64,000 nucleotides of DNA from Microbulbifer harenosus (lineage in GTDB: Bacteria > Pseudomonadota > Gammaproteobacteria > Pseudomonadales > Cellvibrionaceae). The position numbers and the translations under genes are program-made. The notes under the pieces were generated by a model, which was not told the DNA's origin, searched no databases, and saw nothing but the letters and a program-made list of their open reading frames with translations. How positions within the stretch are numbered: position 1 is the first letter of the stretch; every line of letters begins with the position of its first letter. Of this stretch, positions 1 to 8,629 are shown in pieces. Location: NCBI RefSeq assembly GCF_005771435.1, contig NZ_VANI01000014.1:62001-126000 (forward strand), in the 5' to 3' direction.

Positions 1-916
1 TGCCGATGATGTTTTCCAGACGGCTGATAGCCTCTTTGTCGATACGCTCGGCGAAGAACGCCATATCATCCGGGCGCTCTTCCAGCACCGCCTTGAATAC
101 GTATTTCAGCATCTCTTCGGCGAGATTGGCGCAGTCCGCCAGGTCGGCGAACGCAATTTCCGGCTCCACCATCCAGAACTCTGCCAGGTGGCGGGTGGTG
201 TTGGAATTTTCTGCACGGAAGGTGGGGCCGAAGGTGTACACCTTGGACAGTGCCAGGCAGTAGCTCTCCACGTTCAGCTGGCCGGATACGGTGAGGAAGG
301 TTTCCTCACCAAAGAAATCCTGCGCATAGTCCACAGCGCCTTTGTCCGTCAGCGGCAGGTTGTTCTGATCCAGCGTACTCACACGGAACATCTCACCGGC
401 GCCTTCGCAGTCGGAGGCGGTAATGATGGGCGTGTGCACGTAGTTGAAGCCACGCTCGTGGAAAAAGCGATGGATGGCCTGGGCGATGCAGTTGCGCACC
501 CGCGCCACGGCGCCGCTCACGTTGGTGCGCGGACGCAGGTGGGCGTGCTCGCGCAGGTGCTCCATGGTGTGGCGTTTGGGGGACATGGGATAGGTGTCCG
601 GGTTCTCGACCCAACCGACCACGGTGACGTGGGTCGCCAGCAGCTCGATGGCCTGGCCCTGGCCTTCGGAAGGCTTGATCGTGCCTTCGATATCCACGGC
701 GCAACCGGTGGTCAGGCGCAGAACCTCGGACTGGTAATTGTTGAGGTTGGACTCCACGACCACTTGAATCGGGTCGAAGCAGCTGCCGTCGTGAACGGCG
801 AGAAAGGACAGGCCGGCCTTGGAATCGCGGCGGGTGCGAATCCAGCCCTGAATACGCACGGACTCGCCTTCGCGCTGGCTGGATTTTAGAAGCTTATCAA
901 TGGATTCAACTTGCAT
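1..916 (-). CDS. asnS: Asparaginyl-tRNA synthetase, C-terminal part missing at the window edge
   Basis: Charges tRNA(Asn) with asparagine in the cytoplasm. The frame reads leftward from an ATG at 916 and runs off the window at base 1, so about 305 residues of an enzyme usually near 465 are visible. The N-terminal OB-fold anticodon-binding domain is seen first ([16 protein letters not shown], then a HDGS segment), followed by the start of the class II catalytic core. Motif 2 is recognisable as [20 protein letters not shown], the asparaginyl form of the Asp/Asn/Lys class. Upstream of the ATG there is only a weak AAGAG-type ribosome binding site. The gene is divergent from the DUF2244 gene. The family call is secure; the C-terminus cannot be judged. 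Confidence 0.95.
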   Translation of the reverse strand, partial: MQVESIDKLLKSSQREGESVRIQGWIRTRRDSKAGLSFLAVHDGSCFDPIQVVVESNLNNYQSEVLRLTTGCAVDIEGTIKPSEGQGQAIELLATHVTVVGWVENPDTYPMSPKRHTMEHLREHAHLRPRTNVSGAVARVRNCIAQAIHRFFHERGFNYVHTPIITASDCEGAGEMFRVSTLDQNNLPLTDKGAVDYAQDFFGEETFLTVSGQLNVESYCLALSKVYTFGPTFRAENSNTTRHLAEFWMVEPEIAFADLADCANLAEEMLKYVFKAVLEERPDDMAFFAERIDKEAISRLENIIG

Positions 917-1232
917 GATGGTGCTCTTGTTGTTCGCGTTTGCTGATGGGCATGCCCCCCGGGGGCATCACGCGGCTTTCACGCGGCTTTTTATAGACGC
1001 GGCTTGTGGCCGCGCAGGCGAAAGACGCCGGCATCTTGCCCCCTGATCGCGCGAAAATCCAGCCCCACAGCGGAGCGGCGCTGCTGTCGCCAAACCTCTG
1101 ACTTGCTGGTTTCAAACCCTGGGAGAGTGTAGTTCAGCGGAGGCGGCGGGCGCGGTAATCTGCCTGTTCCCAATGGACAATCGTGACTCTTGGTTCGAAA
1201 AAGGGCTGTCCTACACTGAAAAGGTCACAGTG
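917..1232. other. Intergenic region between asnS and the DUF2244 gene
   Basis: Divergent promoter space of about 316 bases. A short GC-rich palindrome (ATGCCCC..GGGGCAT) lies at 952-965 close to asnS. A possible rightward promoter is TTGGTT at 1190 with TACACT at 1212, 16 bases apart, which would place transcription just before the ATG at 1233. Open frames here show no family resemblance. If translation instead begins at the ATG at 1173, the last 60 bases belong to the DUF2244 gene. Confidence 0.4.
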
Positions 1233-1769
1233 ATGGAAGCCGTACCCATGGTCAAAGAAGTCGGCGGCGTGCGCGGGCGCCGGACCTGTATTCTCCTCGC
1301 GCCCAATCAATCCCTGTCGCTGGAAGGCAACCTCTGGGTGTTCATCTCTCTGGTAGCGGTGTCACTGGGGATCAGTATCGCCTTTGCGCTGGCAGGCGCC
1401 TGGATGGTAATCCCCTTTGCAGGTCTCGAAATACTCCTGCTGGCCGTGTTGTTCGGCTACGTATATATGGAGGGCACCCGGCGCGAGGTGATCCGAATCA
1501 GCGATGACCGCGTAATCCTCGACACCAGTCGCGGCAGTCTCAAGCGCCCCGTCTACCACACCGAGTTTGACCGCAACAGTCTGGCCGTACTAGTGCGTAT
1601 GGGGACCACACCGGCAGAGCCTGCGGTGGTGACGTTTACCGGTCCGGAAGGTTGTCTTGAAGTGGGTGAGTTTTTAACGGACGCGGAAAAAGCCGCGCTG
1701 GTGGACAAGCTTGGCAGCTGTGGTTTGCGTGCGCGCCGCGAGCAGAGCTTCCGTCTGCAGGAATTCTGA
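1233..1769 (+). CDS. DUF2244 family inner-membrane protein
   Basis: A protein of 178 residues of unknown function, recognisable as the DUF2244 family. It has a short cytoplasmic start, two closely spaced hydrophobic segments at about residues 33-52 and 56-75 (LWVFISLVAVSLGISIAFAL and the following stretch), and a soluble C-terminal half with EVIRISDDRVILDTSRG and a conserved WxxFxRxxLxVxV-like segment. In other Proteobacteria the family is often near cytochrome oxidase genes; that is not the case here. I chose ATG 1233 because AAAGG lies 8 bases upstream; ATG 1173 (20 residues longer) has no visible ribosome binding site but stays possible. The gene is followed by the peroxiredoxin gene after a gap of about 110 bases. 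Confidence 0.75.
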   Translation: MEAVPMVKEVGGVRGRRTCILLAPNQSLSLEGNLWVFISLVAVSLGISIAFALAGAWMVIPFAGLEILLLAVLFGYVYMEGTRREVIRISDDRVILDTSRGSLKRPVYHTEFDRNSLAVLVRMGTTPAEPAVVTFTGPEGCLEVGEFLTDAEKAALVDKLGSCGLRARREQSFRLQEF

Positions 1770-1878
1770 ACGGGACCTTGCCCGGCAGTGGGTCTGTCGA
1801 TTGGATATAATGCGCGCGTTCCACAGCGCGAGACTCGCGCCATTCACTTTTCGACACATACACCGCGGGGGAGGGGAC

Positions 1879-2355
1879 ATGGCATTTCCCAAGATCGGCA
1901 ATCTGGCACCAGCCTTTTCATTGAACAATCAAAACGGCGAAAAAGTATCCCTGAAAGATTTTCGGGATGAAAAGAACGTGGTGCTGTATTTCTATCCGAA
2001 AGCACTGACACCCGGTTGTACAACCCAAGCCTGTGGTATTCGCGACAGCGCTGCCGAGTTCGCCAACCGGGATACCATTGTTTTCGGTGTCAGCCCCGAT
2101 CCGGAAACCAAGCTTCAGAAATTTATCGAGAAGTATGACCTCAACTTCGATCTGTTAGCGGATGATGACCACAAGGTTGCTGACAAATACGGTTGCTGGG
2201 GGCTTAAAAAATTTATGGGGCGCGAGTACATGGGGTTGTTGCGCACAACCTTCATCATTGATAAGAGTGGTCGCCTGCGCCACGTTATCGACAAGGTGAA
2301 GACCAAGACGCACCACGACGATGTGCTGCACTGGATCGACGAAAACCTGATGTGA
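1879..2355 (+). CDS. bcp: Thioredoxin-dependent thiol peroxidase (Bcp/PrxQ)
   Basis: Cytoplasmic peroxiredoxin of 158 residues that reduces hydrogen peroxide and organic hydroperoxides using thioredoxin. The AhpC/TSA thioredoxin fold fills the protein. The peroxidatic Cys is C47 in the motif TPGCTTQACGIRD, and the second Cys, five residues later (C52), is the resolving Cys of the atypical 2-Cys class. Length is normal for Bcp. ATG 1879 is preceded by a GAGGGG ribosome binding site at 1871-1876. A TATAAT box at 1806-1811 could serve as its -10 element, although no good -35 sits at standard spacing. The codon stream before 1879 stays open but has no family resemblance. Confidence 0.95.
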   Translation: MAFPKIGNLAPAFSLNNQNGEKVSLKDFRDEKNVVLYFYPKALTPGCTTQACGIRDSAAEFANRDTIVFGVSPDPETKLQKFIEKYDLNFDLLADDDHKVADKYGCWGLKKFMGREYMGLLRTTFIIDKSGRLRHVIDKVKTKTHHDDVLHWIDENLM

Positions 2356-2813
2356 GAGACGGGTTTGCGAAGGGCGCTCAGCGAAGGCCGGGAAAGCCCG
2401 GTTTGAGCCGGTGAAGTGGCTGAAAAGGTCGGGAAGTTCACACTTTTTTGGTCTTGGTGATGGCGCGTGTACCGTTTTGTGCGGCAATTAAAAAAAATTC
2501 ACTGTCGTCCCTTGCATTCTCCCCATATGGTCTATACTGGCTTGTGTAAAGGAGCGCCGCTCAACCGTCTGGCCCAGAGCGATTGGGTGTGGTGCGAGGA
2601 AGTAGTACAAAAAACATTCACTCTGGGTAGGCTTTGATGCTTGTTTTCAGGTGCGCCCCCGCACCCAGGTAGTAGTCAGCTGTTGCTCAAGGCAGAACCG
2701 TCGAAAGACAGATCGGCCGCGGGTACAATCGCTGGCAGTGGTAAATAGGGACTCGCAGGAAGCGGGCGTAGAACAATAACCGCGGCTCAAGGAACCCATC
2801 AAGGAGCAGCTCA
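2356..2813. other. Gene-free stretch upstream of the AraC-type regulator
   Basis: About 458 bases with no convincing gene. The left part is GC-rich with a small hairpin around 2391-2404 (CCGGG..CCCGG). The middle has an A/T-rich run near 2490. A possible promoter is TTGCAT at 2512-2517 with TATACT at 2533-2538; the 15-base spacing is short. If real, the AraC-type gene would have an untranslated leader of about 270 bases, which is long. No riboswitch family was recognised. Confidence 0.35.
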
Positions 2814-3260
2814 ATGAACCATATTCAGCCAGACCAAGCTTCGCTCTCAGAAGACAAACCTTTGCAGCAGGCAAGACTGTCCGGAGATCCGAACATTCTT
2901 GACCAGTTGCTGGCGCCGCCGGAAGCCACCAGCTTCGGTATCGCCGCCCGAGTAATCGACGTGCTGGAACAACGGATTGGAAAGGCATCTCTGGCAATTC
3001 GCCCGGTGGCATCTGACCTCAGTATGTCTACCCGGACCCTGCAGCGTCGCCTGCAGGAGCACAACCTGAGTTTCGCCTCTCTACGTGATCACGTGCGTTT
3101 CCGCCATGCAGTGCATTTCCTGAAGGATACTGCTCTGAGTGTGGATGGCATCTCCCGTATCCTCGATTTTTCCGACAGAACCAGCTTTACCAGTGCCTTT
3201 AAGCGCTGGACCGGTATGTCACCCACGGGGTATCGCCGCCAGGTTCGACAAAGATTCTGA
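2814..3260 (+). CDS. Short AraC-family transcriptional regulator
   Basis: Predicted DNA-binding protein of 148 residues. The C-terminal 90 residues form the double helix-turn-helix domain of the AraC family: MSTRTLQRRLQEHNLSFASL is the first HTH, and ISRILDFSDRTSFTSAFKRW followed by GMSPTGYRR is the second with its signature end. The N-terminal 55 residues are too short for the ligand-binding domain of typical members, which are near 280-340 residues, so it is a DNA-binding-domain-only regulator or an old truncation. A strong AGGAG site lies 8 bases before ATG 2814. Target genes are not evident. A hairpin-like repeat begins at its stop codon. Confidence 0.85.
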   Translation: MNHIQPDQASLSEDKPLQQARLSGDPNILDQLLAPPEATSFGIAARVIDVLEQRIGKASLAIRPVASDLSMSTRTLQRRLQEHNLSFASLRDHVRFRHAVHFLKDTALSVDGISRILDFSDRTSFTSAFKRWTGMSPTGYRRQVRQRF

Positions 3261-3402
3261 GGGCTTGCTGAAAAACCAGTACGCGTGCGGCTGGTGTTGT
3301 CCGGCGGCATCCAGATGGGGATGTGTTTCTTACATTCTGCTTTCTGTATTCCGGCGGAGACCTTCAGCGGCGCGTTGGCTGTGTTTTTTAGCAGCCCTTC
3401 GA
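3259..3402. repeat. Imperfect inverted-repeat element, about 145 bp
   Basis: The left end (GAGGGCTTGCTGAAAAACCAG, shortened here to GGGCTTGCTGAAAAA at 3261-3275) is matched in inverted orientation by the right end TTTTTTAGCAGCCCTTC at 3384-3400. The similarity continues inward with gaps, ACGCG at 3281 against CGCGT at 3371. The whole could fold as one long interrupted hairpin. There is no coding frame inside. It may be a small non-autonomous element or a long transcript-end structure of the AraC-type gene, whose stop codon is at its left edge. Confidence 0.4.
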
Positions 3403-3535
3403 ATAAAAATTGCCAAACCCTCGCATCACGTAATCCAGTGCCCGACTTATCCCCGGCGCTCTGGATTGCCTCATTTTGACAAAGCCGTTAGAGTTGGCCC
3501 CAGATTTTACGACTGACTCTATCGAGGTTTGGAAC

Positions 3536-3868
3536 ATGGATTTCTTTATTCCCGCTGCTATGGCACAAGAGGCCGCACCGGCTCCACAGGGTAACCCGCT
3601 GATAACCCTGCTGATGTTCGCTGGTCTGTTTGTGTTCATGTGGCTGTTTATTATTCGCCCGCAGCGCAAGCGCCAGAAAGAGCACCAGGAACTGGTCGGC
3701 GCTCTTAAAAAGGGTGATGAAGTCGTTATGACCAGCGGCATGCTCGGTCGCGTTGAAAAGGTCGACGATGACTATCTGATCCTGGAAGTGGCGGACAACA
3801 TGAAGCTGAAGTTCCAGAAGGTGGCCGTGCACGCAGTGCTTCCCAAAGGCACCATAAAAAATATCTGA
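3536..3868 (+). CDS. yajC: Sec translocon accessory subunit YajC
   Basis: Small inner-membrane protein of 110 residues that associates with SecD-SecF and supports protein export. It shows the standard plan: a short periplasmic start (MDFFIPAAMAQEAAP), one transmembrane helix at about residues 20-42, the junction IIRPQRKRQKEHQ, and a small beta-rich cytoplasmic tail with KKGDEVVMTSGMLGRV. ATG 3536 was chosen because it gives the family length; the frame is open further upstream. In gammaproteobacteria yajC normally sits between tgt and secD-secF. None of these is here, and a strong terminator follows at once, so it is a detached single gene or a second paralogue. Confidence 0.93.
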   Translation: MDFFIPAAMAQEAAPAPQGNPLITLLMFAGLFVFMWLFIIRPQRKRQKEHQELVGALKKGDEVVMTSGMLGRVEKVDDDYLILEVADNMKLKFQKVAVHAVLPKGTIKNI

Positions 3869-3932
3869 CTCGTGCAATCCCGGTGCTGCTATCGAGCCGC
3901 TACCGCCAAAGCGAGACATGCGCGAACGCTAC

Positions 3933-3959
3933 AAACCCGGTTTTCCGCCGGGTTTTTTT
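3933..3959 (+). terminator. Rho-independent terminator of yajC
   Basis: An 8-bp perfect stem AAACCCGG (3933-3940) / CCGGGTTT (3948-3955) with a 7-base loop, running into seven T residues at 3953-3959. Confidence 0.85.
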
Positions 3960-4004
3960 GTGTTCAGAATATATATTTCGACTGACTGGCAGAGGAAGTA
4001 GAAC

Positions 4005-5036
4005 TTGAGTATCCATTATCCGGCCCGTGAACGCCTGGCGAACCTGCCCACGCCATTGCAGCCTCTGCACAAGATTACGGAGCGATTCTCGAGGCCCTAC
4101 GGTGGACCAAACATCTGGGTCAAAAGGGATGATCTGACCGAGAGCGCTATGTCCGGCAACAAGCTGCGGAAACTGGAATTCATCATTGCAGAGGCAAAAG
4201 CGCAGGGATGCAATACGCTGATTACCTGCGGCGGCGAGCAATCCAACCACTGCCGGGCGACGGCCCTGGCGGCAGCCCGTACCGGGCTCAAGTCCCATCT
4301 GATCCTTCGGCAAAATGCCGGTGGTGCAACGAGCGATACTCCCGATGGCAACCTGTTGGTGGATTACCTCGCCGGTGCCAAAGTGTCGCTTTACCCGTTA
4401 AAGGAATACGTAAATCAGTTGCCGCAACTCTTCGGTGAATGGGCAAGTTATTACCTTAAGAGGGGAGACCGCGCCCTTTGTATTCCCACCGGCGGCAGCG
4501 ACGGCCTTGGAATCTGGGGCTATATCCTGGGCGCGGAAGAGCTGCTGGCGGATTGCCGGGATAATGGTTTCGAGCCTGATCGCCTGATTTGCGCCAGCGG
4601 CAGCGGTGGTACCCAGGCGGGACTGACACTCGGCTGCCAGATGCTGGGCGCACAAACCCGTGTTACCGGTTATGCGGTGTGCGACAGCGAAGACTATTTT
4701 GTAAGCAAAATACGGGACGACATCAGACTATGGGCCGAAGCTTACTCTCAGGTATTTCCTTTTGATGCCGAGCAAATTCATGTGAGCGATAAGTACATTG
4801 GCCCGGGCTATGGTGTCGCCGGGGAGGAGATTTTTCAGACCATCTCACTTGTTGCGCAACTGGAAGGAATTTTGCTGGACCCGGTGTACACCGGTAAAGC
4901 GTTTTACGGCTTGCTGAAAGATATTGAACAGGGGCTGTATGCGGATTGCCGGCACGTTGTATTCGTCCATACCGGAGGGCACTTTGGCGTCTTCCCCCAA
5001 CGCACTGGATTCAGCGCCGCTTGGGGACAACAGTGA
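4005..5036 (+). CDS. PLP-dependent D-cysteine desulfhydrase / ACC deaminase family enzyme
   Basis: A fold-type II PLP enzyme of 343 residues. Family members split D-cysteine to pyruvate, sulfide and ammonia, or deaminate 1-aminocyclopropane-1-carboxylate. The PLP lysine sits in AMSGNKLRKLEF, the substrate loop in TCGGEQSNHCRATALAAA, and the phosphate-binding glycine loop in CASGSGGTQAG. The start is a TTG at 4005 with GAGGAAG 7 bases before it; no ATG fits the conserved N-terminus. The substrate cannot be fixed from sequence. D-cysteine desulfhydrase is more likely than ACC deaminase by general resemblance. It stands alone between a terminator and the symporter gene. Confidence 0.85.
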   Translation: MSIHYPARERLANLPTPLQPLHKITERFSRPYGGPNIWVKRDDLTESAMSGNKLRKLEFIIAEAKAQGCNTLITCGGEQSNHCRATALAAARTGLKSHLILRQNAGGATSDTPDGNLLVDYLAGAKVSLYPLKEYVNQLPQLFGEWASYYLKRGDRALCIPTGGSDGLGIWGYILGAEELLADCRDNGFEPDRLICASGSGGTQAGLTLGCQMLGAQTRVTGYAVCDSEDYFVSKIRDDIRLWAEAYSQVFPFDAEQIHVSDKYIGPGYGVAGEEIFQTISLVAQLEGILLDPVYTGKAFYGLLKDIEQGLYADCRHVVFVHTGGHFGVFPQRTGFSAAWGQQ

Positions 5037-5307
5037 GTGTTGATAAATACTGACCAGATGTTTTGGGTTATCGTCAACGCATAACAAGTTTTGCGACATA
5101 ATTGTCGGTTTTAGCGAGAAATTTAGTGATTTGTTGAAATTTTGGCAGAAATAAGGACTATGCTGCTGTTGGTTGGCGGTTTACTGTTCTCGCGCGAGTG
5201 AAGCTGATAATCTGCCCGGCAATTGTTGGCGGCCGGCGTTTCATTAGGCGTGGATTTGCCTGTATTTTTGCCGTTTTGTTGATAAATCAATCAAGAATAA
5301 TTAGGTA

Positions 5308-6978
5308 GTGGGGGTTGGTTTGGAATCATTCAATCAGTTGTTGTTAACCCTGGATGGCTTGTTGGGCTCTGCGGCCTGGTTTCCCTGGGTTCTTCTCGGA
5401 GTGGGTTTTTTCTTCACTCTCTACCTTGGCTTCCCTCAGATCCGCTATTTTGGCCACGCCATTAAGATTGTGCGCGGCAAGTACGACAAACCCAGCGACC
5501 CGGGTGATACCTCCCACTTCCAGGCGCTCGCCACTGCGCTTTCCGGTACTGTCGGTACCGGCAATATTGGCGGTGTTGGCCTCGCCATTTTTCTCGGTGG
5601 CCCGGCTGCTCTGTTCTGGATGTGGGTGACAGCATTTTTGGGGATGACGACCAAATTTGTCGAGGTAACACTTTCACATAAATACCGCATCAAAGCGGCA
5701 GATGGCTATTACGCCGGTGGTCCGATGTTTTACATGGAGCGCCGTTTGAATATGAAGTGGCTTGCGGTGATCTTTGCCATCGCTACGGTTATAAGCTCTT
5801 TTGGTACCGGCAGTCTCCCCCAGGTAAACAACATTGCTCAGGCCATGCATGACACCTTCGGCCTCAGCAAAATGTTGACCGGCGGCGTGTTGGCCATTCT
5901 GCTCGGCCTGGTAATTATTGGTGGTATTACCCGTATCGCCAAAGTCACATCCACGATTGTTCCAGTCATGGCGGTGCTGTATATCGTTGGCGCACTGGCG
6001 GTTATTCTCTACAACTATCAGAACATCATTCCTTCCTTCGCTGCGGTATTCTCCGGTGCATTCAATGGCAGCGCGGCGATGGGTGGATTCCTCGGTGCGA
6101 GTTTTGCCTACGCGTTCAACCGCGGCGTAAACCGCGGCCTTTTCTCTAATGAAGCCGGGCAGGGCTCCGCACCAATTGCGCACGCCGCGGCACGGGCGGA
6201 CGAGCCTGTCTCCGAAGGCATGGTTTCCCTGCTGGAACCGTTCATCGACACTTTGATTATCTGTACGCTGACCGGTTTGGTCATCCTTTCTTCCGGCGTA
6301 TGGACCGAGAAGTTCATGAACCGCTTCGAGCGCGCGGACATGATGGTTGTTGCCGGCACCTTCACCGATAAGGAAGAGGAGGATGTCCAGCATCTGTTCG
6401 GCTTCCTGAGTGGGGATAGCAGCGATGTCCGTCCGTATACCGGCACGATTGTGGTGGCGGATGGGCGGCCGTTGAACAGCAGCGAATTTACCGTTATCAA
6501 CTCTCGCTCCGTGGCGGAAGATGTCGAATTCCGGGTGGGTGAAGACAATTTCTCCGGCGTACTGAATGTTACCAGTGGCAGCCTGGTAAATCCGAACGTG
6601 GAAGTTTGGGGGAACTCTCTGCTGCACTCTGTGGCGCTTACCAATCGGGCGTTTCAGCGGGGATTCTTTGGGGAGTACGGCAGTTATATCGTTACTCTGG
6701 GAATTCTGCTGTTTGCTTTCTCTACCGCCATTGCCTGGTCCTACTATGGCGACCGCTCAATGATTTACCTTTTCGGTCCAAAGGCGGTCATGCCTTACCG
6801 GCTGGTGTATGTCGTTGCTTTCTTCTGGGCAGCTATCGAAGACACCACAATCATCTGGAATCTGTCGGCGGTGGCGATTGTACTGATGACGCTTCCCAAC
6901 CTGTTCGGGATTTCGGTATTGGCGCGAGAAATGAAAGAGACGGTGAAGGATTACTGGAAAGATCCCAGCCATAAGTAA
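5308..6978 (+). CDS. Sodium:alanine symporter family (AGCS) protein with an enlarged loop
   Basis: Inner-membrane sodium- or proton-coupled amino-acid symporter, 556 residues. AGCS signatures are clear: [12 protein letters not shown] near the start, [15 protein letters not shown], and [20 protein letters not shown] in the middle, with about 10-11 membrane segments. Between two of the last helices, at about residues 335-445, lies a soluble insert rich in Asp, Glu, Val and Thr that most E. coli-type members (about 475 residues) lack. The start is uncertain: GTG 5308 is the longest choice, while TTG 5320 has GGGGG just before it. A terminator follows directly. Alanine or glycine are the usual substrates; the actual one is unknown. 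Confidence 0.92.
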   Translation: MGVGLESFNQLLLTLDGLLGSAAWFPWVLLGVGFFFTLYLGFPQIRYFGHAIKIVRGKYDKPSDPGDTSHFQALATALSGTVGTGNIGGVGLAIFLGGPAALFWMWVTAFLGMTTKFVEVTLSHKYRIKAADGYYAGGPMFYMERRLNMKWLAVIFAIATVISSFGTGSLPQVNNIAQAMHDTFGLSKMLTGGVLAILLGLVIIGGITRIAKVTSTIVPVMAVLYIVGALAVILYNYQNIIPSFAAVFSGAFNGSAAMGGFLGASFAYAFNRGVNRGLFSNEAGQGSAPIAHAAARADEPVSEGMVSLLEPFIDTLIICTLTGLVILSSGVWTEKFMNRFERADMMVVAGTFTDKEEEDVQHLFGFLSGDSSDVRPYTGTIVVADGRPLNSSEFTVINSRSVAEDVEFRVGEDNFSGVLNVTSGSLVNPNVEVWGNSLLHSVALTNRAFQRGFFGEYGSYIVTLGILLFAFSTAIAWSYYGDRSMIYLFGPKAVMPYRLVYVVAFFWAAIEDTTIIWNLSAVAIVLMTLPNLFGISVLAREMKETVKDYWKDPSHK

Positions 6979-6999
6979 CGATGCAAGACTGAATTCAGT

Positions 7000-7026
7000 A
7001 AAAAACCCGGCATTGCCGGGTTTTTT
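7000..7026. terminator. Bidirectional terminator between the symporter gene and puuA
   Basis: Perfect stem CCCGGC (7006-7011) / GCCGGG (7015-7020) with loop ATT, flanked by six A on the left and six T on the right, so it can end transcription from both convergent genes. Confidence 0.88.
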
Positions 7027-7041
7027 ACTTTAAGCCGGTAT

Positions 7042-8376
7042 TTATACGTTGAGTAGCAGGTATTCACGCTCCCAAGAGCTGATCACACGGTTGAATTCCT
7101 CGTATTCATCGCGCTTGATCGCGGCCCAGGCGCGAACAAATTTCTCCCCGAACATTTCTTTGGCTTCCGGGCACTCTGCCAGCAGGTTCAGCGCGTGTTC
7201 CTGGGTGCGGGGCAGGGTGATCGGTTCGGAGGCGCAGCTCCCCTGATAAGGTTCGCTCGGTTTGACCTTTTTCATCATGCCGAGATAGCCGCAGGCAAGG
7301 GATGCCGCAATCGCCAGATACGGGTTGCAGTCGGCGCCGGGGAAGCGGTTTTCCAGTCGTTTTGCCTGGGGTGCGCTGTCCGGCACGCGCAGGCCGGTGG
7401 TGCGGTTTTCATAACCCCAGTGCAGACTGGTAGGTGCCGCCATTTCCGGAGTAAAGCGGCGGTACGAGTTCACATTGGGGGCAAAGAAGGTGATAAAGCC
7501 TGGTGTAAATTCCTGTGTGCCGCCGATAAAGTGCATGAACAGATCGGTTTCGTTGCCGTCATCGTCGACAAAGATGTTCTTGCCGGTTTTGATATCCAGA
7601 ACACTCTGGTGAAGGTGCAGGGCGCTGCCGGGTTCGTCCTCCATTGGCTTGGCCATGAAGGTGGCGTAGATGCCGTGGCGCAGGGCGGTTTCACGCACGG
7701 TACGCTTGAAGGTAAACACCTGGTCTGCAAGGTTCAGGGGGTCGCCGTGCAGGAAGTTGATCTCCATTTGCGCGGTGCCGGATTCATGGATCAGGGTGTC
7801 CACATCCAGGCCCTGCGCCTCACAGAAATCGTACATGTCTTCGATGATCGCCTCATACTCATTGGCGGCGTCAATACTGTAGGACTGCCGGGTTTTTTCC
7901 GTGCGCCCGGAGCGGCCGACCGGGGCGGACAGCTTTTCATCCGGGTCCAGATTGCGTTTGACCAGGTAGAACTCCACTTCCGGTGCAACCACTGGCTGCC
8001 AACCCTGCTCGGCGTACTTGTCGAGCACGAATCTGAGAATATTACGGGTAGCGATAGGATGGCGTTTGCCATCGCGGGTGTAGCAGTCGTGAATGATCTG
8101 TGCAGTGGGCTCGTTGGCCCATGGGTTCAAGCGGATGGTACCGGGATCAGGTTCCAGCAGCATGTCGGTATCTGCCGGATCTACCAGTTCATTATGTTCG
8201 TCGACGTAATCGCCGGTCACGGTTTGTACCAGGATACTTTCCGGCAGGCGGCTGTCCTGGGTGAGAAATTTATCGGTGGGGGTAAATTTACCCCGCGCAT
8301 TTCCGGACATGTCCGGCACCAGGCACTCGACCTCGGAAATTGAGTGTTCTGCGAGCCACTGGGTAATCTTGTCCAT
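7042..8376 (-). CDS. puuA: Glutamine synthetase family protein, likely gamma-glutamylputrescine synthetase
   Basis: Cytoplasmic ATP-dependent ligase of 444 residues. The beta-grasp N-domain (MDKITQWLAEHSISEVECLV) and the catalytic domain of glutamine synthetases are both present: EVEFYLV, the GTAQMEINF metal-ligand strand, LHLHQSV, and ENRTTGLRVP near the end. GlnA-specific features such as the adenylylation loop are absent, and the neighbouring divergent gene is a PuuB-type oxidase, so ligation of putrescine to glutamate is the best reading; other polyamines or amines are possible. ATG 8376 has AAGGTG 6 bases upstream. A longer frame to 8532 crosses the operator-like palindrome and is not used. 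Confidence 0.85.
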   Translation of the reverse strand: MDKITQWLAEHSISEVECLVPDMSGNARGKFTPTDKFLTQDSRLPESILVQTVTGDYVDEHNELVDPADTDMLLEPDPGTIRLNPWANEPTAQIIHDCYTRDGKRHPIATRNILRFVLDKYAEQGWQPVVAPEVEFYLVKRNLDPDEKLSAPVGRSGRTEKTRQSYSIDAANEYEAIIEDMYDFCEAQGLDVDTLIHESGTAQMEINFLHGDPLNLADQVFTFKRTVRETALRHGIYATFMAKPMEDEPGSALHLHQSVLDIKTGKNIFVDDDGNETDLFMHFIGGTQEFTPGFITFFAPNVNSYRRFTPEMAAPTSLHWGYENRTTGLRVPDSAPQAKRLENRFPGADCNPYLAIAASLACGYLGMMKKVKPSEPYQGSCASEPITLPRTQEHALNLLAECPEAKEMFGEKFVRAWAAIKRDEYEEFNRVISSWEREYLLLNV

Positions 8377-8517
8377 GTTGCACCTTGTAGATGAAAGGTC
8401 TTTCCCCTGAATGGGGTTCATTAGTATATAACCCGCCTCTGTGCCCCCCGGCAGGTGCGGGGGAATCACGGCGCAGGAAAACTGTGAGTTTTCGGGCGGG
8501 GCTTTGATTATGGCAAG

Positions 8518-8561
8518 AAACCGAATTATCATTCAATAAATTTCGAATAATGATTCGGTTT
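8518..8561. promoter_or_regulatory. Large palindrome between puuA and puuB, candidate operator
   Basis: AAACCGAAT (8518-8526) is the exact inverse complement of ATTCGGTTT (8553-8561). Continuing to the centre at 8539.5, 17 of 22 symmetric base pairs match, including a second block ATTC (8531-8534) / GAAT (8545-8548). It lies 142 bases before the puuA start and 69 before the puuB start, in AT-rich DNA. It may bind a dimeric repressor controlling both genes; the regulator is not identified. Confidence 0.6.
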
Positions 8562-8629
8562 TGTTGCGAGGCTTTTTGTAAAGTGCCGCTGTCACCGAAT
8601 CGGACCAGTCAGTTTTCGGAGAATTATTC

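Noticed and set aside
1108..1172. tRNA-like stretch (GTTCA-type bases) near 1120
   Set aside because: No cloverleaf can be drawn with acceptor and anticodon stems.
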